From the NCBI RefSeq assembly GCF_041146795.1, contig NC_135185.1, positions 29,996,529 through 30,060,528 of the forward strand: a stretch of 64,000 nucleotides of DNA, written 5' to 3'. The notes beneath the pieces are model-generated. The model had not been told where the DNA came from, did not search any database, and saw only the letters and a list, made by a program, of their open reading frames with translations. The stretch comes from Maylandia zebra. Taxonomy: Eukaryota; Chordata; Actinopteri; Cichliformes; Cichlidae. This document shows, one piece after another, positions 53,740 through 64,000 of the stretch. Position numbers and translations under genes: made by a program. Positions within the stretch are counted from its first letter, which is position 1. The number at the start of each line of letters is the position of its first letter.

Positions 53740-56700
53740 TCAGACTCGAATCTGGTATCCGTTCATATCTGTGGAGGATTTTTGTTCCAAAACCTTCTTG
53801 TCTCCAGAGGGGCTGCAAATAAATAAATAAATAAATGTTAGAAACAACAACGAGGTTTATTCATATAAGAAGCAAACTGTGACTAATTTAGAAGCTCCTT
53901 CTTTTTGCCTTCGATCATAAGACATCTCCAGCGCAAATACTGAGAACTATGCAGAGCATGTGATTAATCATACCGCCTCTCAACACGGCTGATCCTCCGT
54001 ATGGGGCTGCCTGGTCCTCTGAGGGGTGAACCCATGCTGTTCCTCCTATCTTTGGTGGGAGATGGAGGTGCAGGCTTTCCTATCTGCAAAACCACAAAAG
54101 AACATAAGAGCTTCATTCACTTGAAAACATCATGAGTGAGCTACCAGTGCTTTCACCATTACTCTGAGTGTCAGTGGCTGAAGTATGTCTCTGTCTTTAA
54201 TGTGATTGTGTAATGCACTGAGTGCACAAGATCAGCTACTGATGGACAGAGCCACCCTTGAGTAAAGCACTGCAGAGCAGCGTCAAGTCAGTTTTATTAT
54301 ACACCGAGCTCAGCATCCAGGCTGCCTTCATTATATGAGCATCAGAGGTGATGAGAGAACAGCATTTGAGAGAGATTGCTCTTCAAACAGCAGTTCAAAT
54401 CAGTGTCACCACGCATGAAGAGAGAGCACGTCAAAGGGAATTTGATAAGCAGAAAGGGCAGTCCACCTGCGCCACTCTACCTTTAGCCTCATGTCTCGAG
54501 TATGTCTCTCCAGCTCCTTCCGTAGCTCCTCCTTGGTGAGCTTGTCCACATCAAGTATCGAATGTTTCCACTCTATCTGCTCCACGCTGTGAGGATCGTG
54601 GGAAACGTACTGGCCAATCTTGACTTTTCGTAAGGTGTGCCAGTAGCCCCTGTATGCTCCTTCAAACTCCTGGACCAAGTCCAGTAGTGTTCGAAATTCC
54701 AGGGGCTTAAACATGAGGTCCTCTCTTCGGCTCATGCCCAGCGCTCCGAAGCGCCCCCCGCTGTGGACTCCCAGCACAATGTGGTGGAAGTGGTTCCCTG
54801 AGAACTGAGATTTAAAGCTGAGGGGGAAGCGCTCCACGGCAGGCATGTTGTTGGTGAGGTAACTGCATCAAGCTGAGTCAAGGAAACGTACAACTGACCT
54901 TCAAATCCTAAGTCTAAAAAACGTCTGTACAAATTGATCTAAAACCGGGCATATAATGGTGAAGCCTGCTGCTTCTTATTATGTAGAAAATCCATCTGTT
55001 TTGTTCCGCTATACTAGATAATATCTGAAGCCAAAATTTGATGAGAAAACATACGGTAGATCTGCCAAAAAACAAATTTATGAATCCATTTGTCAACCCA
55101 TTCTGTCAGGCTCCATTGGAGTGAAGCAGAAAACAAAACAGTAACACTTTATAATACGGCCGTGACTAAAGGTGCAATCCCATAGCAATTAAATGGAATT
55201 TCATTGAATTTTATGCATATGTATTGATGTATCCATTAATGTTTTAAAATTACTGTTTGTTTTTTCACTAAACTACCAGGAAATTATGCAGTACTTAAAT
55301 TTACATACAGTATAATTATTTCTTGTTTACCTACCCTTAAGTATTTGTGTAGAAATATAATTACATTGTAATTTTAAATAAAATTAATTGAAATTTAATT
55401 TAATTACAGGGTAATTACGCCCTTAGTCTCAGGCTGTATTGTAAAGTGCTGCCAACAAAACAATAAATTAAGACCTGCACCACGTCCTCTGTGGTCATAA
55501 AGATACATTCCCAAGATCACTGCCTCCAGACATTTGATTGGCAGAGCCTCCCGCGTCATCTCCTTAGCAATGTCCATTAACCTGCGCAAAACAAACGAAA
55601 AACAAGAGTACCATTTAATGTCATTCTGAGTTAGGGGACAGCAGCCTACTGCACTACCAGTTACAGGAACACATTGTTATTGATTTCATGAAAACAAAAG
55701 CATTGTCATTGAGCCAGGGAAATAATATTGGCGCTACTAAATCTAATAAAGTGAGGTCAGGGAAAGTGTTTTCCAGCCCTGTGCTGATTGACACACACTC
55801 CTACACACAAAGCCCTGAAGTAAACCAGAGAGATCCATATGCATGCACTCACAGCAACACTGGGTAAATATTAAGAAATCAAAGACCCTCATCCCAGACA
55901 TCCTGTGATTGCTGCTGTAAATATCTGTGACTGAAGAACTCCTTACGCAGTAAGAGGGCGGCTTTTCTTTATTTCAAAAAACTGCGTTCCTGTGTGATTG
56001 TACCTGTAAAGCACAGTTAAGGTCATACTGCGAGAAGGCAACATGACAAATGTTTTAAGAGAAAGGAAAAGGCAGCTCCTTAAAGTGCTCTGTGGGAGTC
56101 ATAGGCTGTTGGTTAATAATGGATGAAATCCTTCTCTGGCTGGAAATCAAGCTTTCACCTAATATAGCATCTGTGGTGGCCTACATTATATTTCAGCTGT
56201 CTGGCCCATATTTTAAACTGTGAAAAAAACAGTGGGTCAGTGGGATTCTGCACTTTAACATCCACATTTCCTATGATCGGTGTGTAAAATCTATAAACAA
56301 TCTATATAGTCTCAAAATCATTTTAAATGCACCCTGTTATCACTGATTTAGTTCTAACCGGCTTGCTCAAAGGATACTGCAATTCCCTGATGTACTTCTG
56401 TATGGCTTCCAGGCGCTGTGGGATAGTGGTGGTAGGCTGGTATGTAGGCACACTTGGTATTGGAATCTGTGGGACAGAGCATCCGAACATCTGCATTACC
56501 ATAACACAATCCCAATATTCATTGCAGCTGGTGAATGTAGCATTGTTTGACCTCTGTGCTCTTCTGTTTTGTATAACTAATAGCAAAAGTAGCAAAATAG
56601 AAATTTCCTGTGCAGGGAAGTTTGCACAAAACACGCGTTATATATTCAGTGCTGTGCGAGCAGCTGCATTTCCTTCCTCCTTCCTTCGGGCTTTACCTTG

Positions 56701-56918
56701 GGCAGGTCAGTGGCACCTCTTATCTCCTTCGCCAATGCTTCACCGCTGGGATGGATTCGAGCCACATGGCGCCACATCCTCTCCCAAGTCTCCTCATCCA
56801 CCGGGAAGCCACTTCTGTTCACATAGAAAGGCACCCCTCCATCCCTCAACTCTTCGTCGCCTTCATCCTCCTGCTCCTCGTCTCTCTCCTCCAATGAGCC
56901 AACTGTGGCCAAGAGCAT
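53740..56918 (-). CDS. vash1: vash1, vasohibin-1 tubulin tyrosine carboxypeptidase
   Basis: Seven coding exons on the minus strand: 56697-56918, 56378-56466, 55947-56003, 55507-55581, 54481-54862, 53974-54083, 53740-53812; 1008 nt, 335 aa. It removes the C-terminal tyrosine of alpha-tubulin with the partner SVBP; family members also restrain angiogenesis. The transglutaminase-like cysteine protease residues are present with the spacing of human VASH1: Cys140 in PIKCLEAV, His175 in FHHIVLG and Ser192 in LGMSRRED (35 and 17 residues apart). The N-terminus starts [15 protein letters not shown] and is shorter than in human but then joins [20 protein letters not shown] in register. The C-terminus ends DMNGYQIRV, close to human. 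Exon 3 is only 57 nt. The 55.1-kb MITE lies in the fourth intron. VASH1 rather than VASH2 is chosen from the angel1 neighbour and the C-terminus. Confidence 0.95.
55141..55453. mobile_element. MITE in a vash1 intron with 9-bp flanking repeat
   Basis: The ends are inverted: GTAACACTTTATAATACGGC on the left and, reversed, GGCAGCACTTTACAATACAG on the right. AACAAAACA occurs on both sides (55132-55140 and 55454-55462). The interior is AT-rich with no coding capacity. Confidence 0.75.
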
Positions 56919-57880
56919 CCCCTCCTTTACCAGGAAGCCCAGCAGAGTTCTGGCACAGAAACGTCCTGACTGATGCCTTTAAATCCTTACACCTTGATTA
57001 ATCTGCTTGCAGGTTTAAGTAGGTGTCCACGACAGATGGCCAACTCATGACACCGAGTGGATTATGGCATCAGTATTTCATAAAAGAAAGGCTGATCTGC
57101 TATAATTAATATTCGCCTGTGTCACAGCACGTAAATATGAGGCAGTGGTTTAATAACGTGTATTAAAATCGTACTGCAATAAGTATTAGACACTTTGAAA
57201 TAAACAATAGTAGACTAAAGGCATTCAATGACCAGAAATTGAAATAAATAAATCGAGACAATAAGGCTACTTAAGGTATAAAATGCTTGGCCTTACTGTT
57301 AATGTTCATCAACAACCAAACAGGCCAGCCAACATTAACACTCTCGATGCGAGGATTGACTTTGCAGACAGCAAAGTATAAATTCCTAATTCCCCCTTTC
57401 GTTAGAGGTCATTCACGCCACAGACATCCAGCAAATCGCCGCTCTCCTGCATTTCCATCTCCCCGGCGCTGCTCACACGTCCGCTTTGTCCGTTTCACCA
57501 AACGATTTCCGTCCAAGTCCGCCGGTTCATTGTTCACACAGATGCTCTTCTTGGCTTCAGCGTCTGCGGTTATTCACATCCAACGAGCTACTCAGACACT
57601 CCCCAAATCTCTTCTCCTGCGCATGCTCCCTACTTAGCGGATGATCTCAGCAGGGGTACGATGATGCATTTAGGTGCTCCTCGTAAGCTGTCAACCTGAG
57701 GTCTGCTTTAGCTTATATTTCAATTTTCCAATTTAACAGTATACTACAAGTAGAAAATAAGGAAATGTACTTCTTGATTATAAAATGTCACATTACTGTT
57801 AAATGTTAAATTAGCTCTGAGTAAACATCACTTTACACATTTAACATGGAAAAATGAAAGACAGAAGATATTTCAATAAC
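56919..57880. promoter_or_regulatory. vash1: vash1 upstream region
   Basis: Sequence upstream of the vash1 ATG holds a moderately GC-rich patch at about 57420-57640. It includes a TGCGCATGC NRF1-like site at 57619-57627. An ORF on the plus strand (57287-57637) has no recognisable features. Promoter assignment is tentative. Confidence 0.35.
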
Positions 57881-57881
57881 A

Positions 57882-57887
57882 CATTTA
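57882..57887 (-). terminator. fcf1: Candidate polyadenylation signal of fcf1
   Basis: AATAAA on the minus strand, about 430 nt past the fcf1 stop codon. Confidence 0.4.
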
Positions 57888-57984
57888 TTCAATGAAAAAA
57901 AAATTGGAACAAAATGTTTCAAGAACAAATCACTCAATTAAATTATTTTGCAGTTTGAAATGTGATCAAATACACCCCATCCTC

Positions 57985-58215
57985 ACTAAATGAAACTTCC
58001 ATCCATTCAAGGCTTATCTAATCCAGCTGACACTGGGTGAGAGGAAGGATACACGCCAGACAGGTCACCAGCTTATCACAGGGGGTGATGATCACAATCA
58101 TTCACACTCAAACTCACCCATACTGTCAAACCACAATCCCCAGTTAATGTGTTTGTTATATTAACCTAACATGTACGTGTCTCTGGACTGTACGAGGAAG
58201 CAGGAGTATCCAGAG
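57985..58215 (-). mobile_element. SINE remnant in the fcf1 3' UTR
   Basis: Read on the minus strand it matches the body of the DANA/mermaid-like SINEs elsewhere in the window: GACCTGTCTGGCGTGTATCC, then GGATTAGATAAGCC. The copy is diverged and lacks a clear head. Confidence 0.55.
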
Positions 58216-58319
58216 AAAACAAAATAAGCCTCAATCCTCAATATTTTATAATACAAATGAAAGGAATAATCATCAAGAAACTTCAGTCTATTTACACTTC
58301 TTGGTCAGCTGTAGATACA

Positions 58320-61300
58320 TTAAAATCTTGGAGCACCGTAGTCATCAGGCATCCGCTCAATGTTATACCTGTTTTTAGAATCAGAACAAATTGATTTCAA
58401 AGTTAGCAATAACATTATTTTAATTTTATATTTGAAAAACACTTGGAAAATAAAATAGCTACAATCAAAGCTGCCATATATTTTAATTAAAATGCAGAAC
58501 CCTGCTACCTGTGGTTTGAGATGTACATGATGGGAACTCCAGGGATCTTCCTGACCCTCCTCTTCAGATCTCGGTCAACAGTGGCCAGGATGTAACACTT
58601 GTGCTGCAGAAATATTTTTACATAATTTACATCTCCCCTTAGCAACATAGCCAGCGTTAGAAGATGGACATTTATACACATCACAGTTACTATTTGGCAA
58701 TTTGCCTTTTATCAGAGAACTGTTCCAGAAAGCAGGATTAGTGTAAACTTTTAACTCTATCACACTCCTCTTCTTACTGACTGGTTTTCTTTAATAAACC
58801 TGAACTGCTTATTTGATTCCTTCTACAAATACACACATGCATATATATTTTATCCTGTTTATTTACCAAAATTTTTAGTTTTTATGTTTTGTACCTCAGA
58901 AAATGTTTAATAAGATTGCCTTCTTTGCATATAATTTAGTTGCACTTTTACTTTTGTATAATGACAAAGATTCTGAATATATGTGCTTTGATATCAAGGT
59001 ATCCATAAAGGAAAATTCAAATCAAGAGTAAATAATAGAAGAGTGGAACACACAAAATAAAATGCAATTCATGGACTTTTTTCCCCTTCCTGTTTTCTAA
59101 TTCATTTGATCATCCTGTTTTTTGTTGTTGTTTGTTTAAATACCACATATCACTAATAGGGCTGCCACGATTAGTCGACTAGTCACGATTACGTCGACTA
59201 TCAAAATCGTCGACGACTAATTTAATAGTCGACGCGTCGTTTGAAGCTTTGTAAGATCCCAAAAGACGCAGGAATTAGTAGGATTTAAGAGTGTAATAAC
59301 GGACTGAAACAGAAGATGGCAGCACTGCATGTACAAGGATGCCAGCTGCCGTTAAACCCCGAAGAAGAAGAAGCTCTGTCCCAGAATTCATAGCGCGGCC
59401 CAGCCCAGTTTCCAACAATGGCGGCAGCTAGTTAGTTTTAATGTTACTCTTATTATTCTTTCTGGGTCACAAAATAAACGTTTAACATATTTTCAGGCGA
59501 GAATGTAGCTGTGTAAACCTCAAATATCGGCTCAGTTTATCAAGACACCACATATTTTCAAAAGCGCTCCGACGTTTTCGGAGACGTCTGTTACCCACTA
59601 GCTCAATAGCGAGCCGGGGGCTAGGCTCACTAGAGCCGTGAGAACACCGGACTCCCGGCAGATCGTTTTCAAACCCACTGCCGTCTTTCGCTACTCAGGT
59701 TAAATATATATAAGTCACTTAGATAACTTAAAATGTTATTGTTTGGCTTTTTTTAGTATTTTATTTGTTCCTGAGTAAATCGGTTTGGCTGAGATTAAAG
59801 TTATAGTTTTTAAACAGCTGAATAAACGTCAAGCAGACAGCTGATTATCAGAAGTGTGAGATGCTGGAAAATTTACTCCAGTGTCCCGTTATATTTTAGA
59901 TAGCAAGGAGTTGATTAAACTTCACCGAAACAATCTGCAGATTTCATTAAAATTTAATAAACTATCATCTTGTCTTTATTTTTAGTTAGCACAGACCTTA
60001 AACACTTAAAGCTGTAAGCTAATGATAGTTATATAAGAGCAGATGCTGCTGGTGCAATAAGCTGTAGTTTTACGTCCAATGGATGATGATCTGATTAGTC
60101 GACTAATCGCAAAAATAATCGGTGACTAGTCGACTATCAAAATAATCGTTTGTGGCAGCCCTAATCACTAATATAATATACTCGGAACATATCACAACCT
60201 GAACTCAGAGTGATAACACAGAATTAACTGATCTAACTACAATCAGCTGTTCTGGAAACTGAGACTGAGGTGATTTTTGCACATGAGACCTGGACGATCT
60301 TGAGAAAAATCTGGTTTTAACTTTGTCTGAAAGTGTCCTTTCTCACATGTAGCACACAGCAAAACACTAATCGCTTCAGCTGGGTTCTCACTATTGGAAC
60401 TACTCTGTTTAATTTCAGCCTGAGTACAGGGTAACCACTCGCCTCATCAAATCTGCAATCGGTGTCTGCAAAGTCAGACTTAAGAGATGCAGCATCATAC
60501 CTATGTTTTATCATCTGTTTCTTACTATCAGCAGATCAGACAGATAGACATTAGATATCTGACATTGCCATTTCCGGAAAGCTGACAATGAGCTGGCTAA
60601 ACAACAGCAGCTGATTATAAGCTAACATTATTCCAGCTACTGTTAGGCTAAAGTGTCCTAAAAATCAATTTTCCATCTGTTGAACAGTTTTATTACATTG
60701 TCACATTTTATGAAAGTTAATTCAGTAAGTTTCTAAGTCCAACAATGTTTGTTCCACTTCAAAGAAAGTCTTACTAACACCACTAACAGCGGCAAAAACG
60801 GCAGCACTTAAAACCATCAGTGTCACTGTCATCAGACAGAAGTGAGCTCATATACTCATATCAGATTCCTTTCACGATATTTTATAGCGTTCTCCACAGT
60901 AAATGCACAAGGACACCAGCTGAGGTAAACAGCAGACTGCAGCAGACATTTTCTCTACATCTAATTTCTTTGTTTAGGGAATAGCTACAAAGACTCCACT
61001 CTAGAGAGTTTTGGAGTTGGTTACGTAGTTCCTTTATTTTCTGTGGTCAATTTTTAAGGCTACCTAATTGTGTTATCTTACTGTTCAGCTCTTGTGTGTG
61101 CTGACAAGCAAACAGCTGGTGCAAAAAAAATTAACACTGACATTTAATTGCATATATTACCTGTGTTACTCGTTGGACTAAACAGTCATCGGCATAAGTT
61201 CCCTTGTGTGTGCAAGGCAGACGCTCAAATCTTGGATCTTTTGCTATCCTACAAAAAATAAACGAGGTGAAGACTGTTTCAATAACAAACATAACTTTAA

Positions 61301-62369
61301 ATGCATTCAAGTTTGAAACACTTATTTACATCAAGCAGCCTTTACCTGAGTGCGACTCTGTATTTCATTCCAAGCTTTTCAATCTCCGCCATTACACAGT
61401 CTGTAATATATGGTATACCTGGATGGGATGGAATTTATTTAAAAAATTCATATAAACTTTCTGTTTTATTGGATGCTGATATAAAACAAGTGACATACAG
61501 CAACTTTATTATTTTCATAAAAAATTCCCACTGAACACTAATACTTACATTTGGCATAAAGGCAGTCCATCATAGACTGAACAATGTCCAGTTTGGCCTT
61601 GATGGAGAAGTTTATAAAGTTTGTGTCAACCAGAATGTGGTATGGTGGGCCAAGCTGAGTGTTGTATTGAAAAAAGAGGCACGATGGGTACTTAGTCCTG
61701 CACAAAAATCAAAGAAATGAAACCAAATTCATGATCAAACACTTTTTAACGATCCAATGCGTATTTCTGTTTCGTGGCTAACTTACACTTCTCTCTCCTT
61801 CAGCTGCGAAGGGTCTTTCTTCTTTTTCTCTTTTGCTTTGGCTCGGTCTGTCTCTTTTCTACAAAACAAACGATGAGTTGTGGCAGCTTTTTACGTGGGA
61901 AGTGGGTGAAGCAATGAATCACATGGCTCTAAATAAAGCAGAGACGCAGAAAGCACTGGCGAAACTTACATTCTTTGGTCCTTGAGACTGATCATTCTTT
62001 TCATCGCTGCATATCTCTTCGTTTTCTGCTTCCCCTGCATTGATGAAGCCCAAAATTGATCACAACCAACACTTAACAGCAGAAACTTCAACTGTGTTAA
62101 TATACAATTTCTCTAAATAGAGTGACAGAACCTACTCAAAACCTTTTGAAACGTTAACGCTCGTTAAAAAAAGATACCGTTCACTGTTTAACCTTTAAAA
62201 CGTCGCGACTAAAGATCCGATGTGGAAACATTGCATTAGCATTAGCATGTTAGCTTAACGGTAAATCTGCCAAAACTTTCTAACCTTCAAGTTAAAAAAA
62301 AAGAAGTTATCTAACAACAATTGTTAAGTCGGTGATGTTACTCTGATACAGTGAGAAACTACGTACCAT
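58320..62369 (-). CDS. fcf1: fcf1, PIN-domain rRNA-processing protein (small-subunit processome)
   Basis: Eight coding exons on the minus strand: 62367-62369, 61970-62034, 61787-61858, 61549-61697, 61346-61418, 61161-61248, 58509-58603, 58320-58368; 594 nt, 197 aa, against 198 in human. Exon 1 holds only the ATG. The basic N-terminus [20 protein letters not shown] is followed by a PIN domain. Acidic residues fitting the PIN active site are D71 (LVDTNF), D103 and E108 (ITDCVMAE), D142 (YADDCL) and D160 or D162 (ATVDRDL). The C-terminus [11 protein letters not shown] is as in all eukaryotic FCF1. It acts in the nucleolus on early cleavages of pre-18S rRNA within the SSU processome. A 2.6-kb intron before exon 7 holds a hAT-type element. 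Head-to-head with the next gene. Confidence 0.97.
59157..60163. mobile_element. hAT-type element (1007 bp) in an fcf1 intron
   Basis: The ends are inverted: TAGGGCTGCCAC on the left and GTGGCAGCCCTA on the right. They are flanked by a perfect 8-bp duplication ATCACTAA (59149-59156, 60164-60171). Subterminal GTCGACTA repeats occur on both sides. No transposase is visible, so it is non-autonomous. Confidence 0.9.
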
Positions 62370-63272
62370 TTCAAATTTCAGTGACTGAACCCACAGACCG
62401 GCTACAAGTACGACTTGCTACCCTCGTGTTAGCAATGCGCAGACGTAATCAAAAATCGACGCCCGTTCTGCGCATTTTCCGGTGGCTACGCTAGCGCCTC
62501 GCAGACGAAGGTAACTGCAGTGTTTAATAATAGTTTGGCTATATTACAATATTGCATTTGTTCAGTTTTGTTTTGTGTAGTCGTGGTTTTGCAAAAGGCA
62601 CCTGTGACGATATGTACCTTAATAACCATTTTGGGGCAGGCGACGAGATTTCTGAAAGGACGCTGACATTCAGGGCTAACTCTGCTAGCTGTTAGCGTTG
62701 TGTTGTCTGGTCGGAGTGCTACTGTAGCAGTTGTGAAGGGTAGCCTTCCCACTGTGTCAACAGACCAGAGAGAATTGATGATGTTGCAGTTAACCTTCCG
62801 AGGCTTTTGACCTTCCCAATAAATTCTAGTTAAGCTTTCTGTTTGAATATGTTATTTCTTTAGCTAGCAGATAGTGTGAAAACGTGCTGGCAGCTGAGCT
62901 AGCGAGACCAGAATGGTTATCAATATCTGTCATAATCAGTAGCTGCACTGTTGGTCTCTCATTGGATTTGACTTGCAAATCTTTGACCCTGTTTGTCCTT
63001 ACTAAAAGGTTTGTCAGAGCCTCGTTTTTCATACATATTTCAATGCCACGGGTTTCGTATTATTCTGGACATTTAAATATTCATGTTTGTTGACAGAACA
63101 GTCTACAGCCGGGCTCCTTGGTGTTTCCATCTACTGCTTGTTTGAGCAACTTTTTCTTTAAAATCCCATCTGGCTAAACTCGTTTTTCCTCTGTTGTAGG
63201 AGATTTGAATAACTCGATGGTGTTTGGTGTTTGAGCACGGAGAAGTCTGAGTGAAGGCTGAAAGATGGTCTG
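62370..63272. promoter_or_regulatory. Bidirectional promoter between fcf1 and the SAM-motif gene, with a non-coding first exon
   Basis: About 900 bp separates two divergent start codons. Around 62470-62510 is a GC-rich patch with an ETS-like TTTTCCGG (about 62474-62481). A plus-strand donor AAG-GTAACTG at 62510/62511 and an acceptor CTGTTGTAG ending at 63199 define a likely non-coding first exon and a 689-bp intron of the right-hand gene. Two upstream ORFs lie in its 5' UTR. Confidence 0.5.
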
Positions 63273-63273
63273 A
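63217..63273 (+). promoter_or_regulatory. Two short upstream ORFs, the second overlapping the main start
   Basis: The first reads ATGGTGTTTGGTGTTTGA (63217-63234). The second is a two-codon ORF, ATGGTCTGA (63265-63273), whose final A is the first base of the main ATG. This TGATG arrangement could couple termination to re-initiation. Confidence 0.6.
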
Positions 63274-64000
63274 TGGACCGCCGTTTCTTCCTGACCTTCC
63301 TCTTCTGCTCACTGTCGTGGATCTTTTTCTGGGAAGTGCGCTGGAAGAAAGGAAAAGAGAGTCAGATCGAGGAATGGCTCAAAGGACATAACCTCTCTCA
63401 ATACAGAAACTTATTTGAAGGTCAGTGGATCACCTTTGACTTCAATCCTACCTGACCAAAACAATACAGACATTTAGCTGATTTCTTTTTCTTTTAAAGA
63501 GCAAGCTGATGTTAGTGATATGTGTGAGAAGACTTGAGTTTTTGCAGAAATAACAGAGGCAAAAGTATCACTTTCAACTGGATTTACTATGGGTTTATTT
63601 CAGAGAGATTGCATTACCTCTAGGTTTGACTCTGATGATATTTTTGTTTTGATCAGTAAACATTCAGACTAAATTGATGCCAGTGGCATGCACATACAAA
63701 CAGCACAGGCTTAAGCTTTCATTATAGTAGGTTTTAATGAGGATATAGACGTTTCGGGTCATTATACTGATGTGGATTTACTGGCAAGTATGAGTATTGG
63801 AGATTTTATATGCTGTTCATGTGCCATCCAGATGTACACACACTTGAGGAACTGAGTCTGAGTGTTCTTAGTCGTTTGGAAGAGGTGGTGAAGGAACAGC
63901 AGCGCTGGAGGGAGATCGCAGAGGCTCACATCCAGCTGCTCCGAGACTTTGCCTTCCAGGAGTGGCTTTGCTCCCAGAACCTGGAGCACTATTATCATAC
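63273..64000 (+). CDS. 5' end of a membrane protein with SAM-like motifs (continues outside the window)
   Basis: Two coding exons are visible: 63273-63420 and 63832 to beyond 64000. The protein begins MDRRFFLTFLFCSLSWIFFW, a signal anchor or signal peptide, then a basic segment. It has two SAM-like starts: IEEWLKGHNLSQYRNLFE at about residues 32-49, which continues through the splice into DVHTLEELSLSVLSRLEEV, and QEWLCSQNLEHYYH at about 92-105. The head-to-head position with fcf1 is that of AREL1 in human, but this N-terminus does not match the human AREL1 N-terminus that I remember, so no symbol is given. It could be a fish-specific N-terminus of that gene or a different gene. Confidence 0.7.

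Noticed and set aside
56327-57001. Plus-strand ORF of 224 codons
   Set aside because: It overlaps vash1 exons 1 and 2 on the opposite strand; no domain or splice support.

Overview
The window is a gene-rich stretch of a ray-finned fish genome, most likely a spiny-rayed (percomorph) fish. The evidence is intron-split vertebrate genes, many teleost-type transposons (Tc1-like, hAT MITEs, tRNA-derived SINEs, a BEL/Pao element) and an AT-rich background. The species cannot be named from the sequence. All exon boundaries were read by eye from GT/AG signals and reading phase. For every gene called complete, exon lengths sum to a multiple of three and the joined reading matches the expected family.

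Layout: (1) 1-1543, decayed Tc1-like transposon with nested inserts, inside the last intron of dlst. (2) 1661-1795, last coding exon of dlst (+). (3) 5081-9655, rps6kl1 (-), 11 coding exons. (4) 12799-14539 and 17135-18899, two tandem olfactomedin-4-like secreted proteins (-) with the same 5-exon plan. (5) 19372-24679, lrrc74a (-), 13 exons, LRRs then EF-hand-like loops then a long basic tail. (6) 24680-43230, a repeat-dense block: a very young BEL/Pao retrotransposon inside a Tc1 element, two large hAT-type elements, SINE and LINE pieces, and a truncated C-type lectin gene. (7) 43262-49652, angel1 (+), 10 exons. (8) 53740-56918, vash1 (-), 7 exons. (9) 58320-62369, fcf1 (-), 8 exons, the first contributing only the ATG. 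(10) From 63273, the 5' end of a membrane protein with SAM-like motifs (+), head-to-head with fcf1 and running off the window.

dlst, rps6kl1, lrrc74a, angel1, vash1 and fcf1 all have orthologues on human 14q24.3, so this is a conserved synteny block brought closer together in the fish. The genes do not form one pathway: mitochondrial 2-oxoglutarate dehydrogenase (dlst), a pseudokinase with a MIT domain (rps6kl1), secreted olfactomedin proteins, an mRNA-associated EEP phosphatase/nuclease (angel1), the tubulin tyrosine carboxypeptidase (vash1) and 18S rRNA processing (fcf1). I found no bacterial-type system, CRISPR array, tRNA or rRNA gene. The most unusual items are the nested young retrotransposon, a psq/Brinker-like helix-turn-helix fragment inside an element with hAT-like ends, the lectin relic, the ATG-only first exon of fcf1, and a start-stop uORF that overlaps the start of the last gene.
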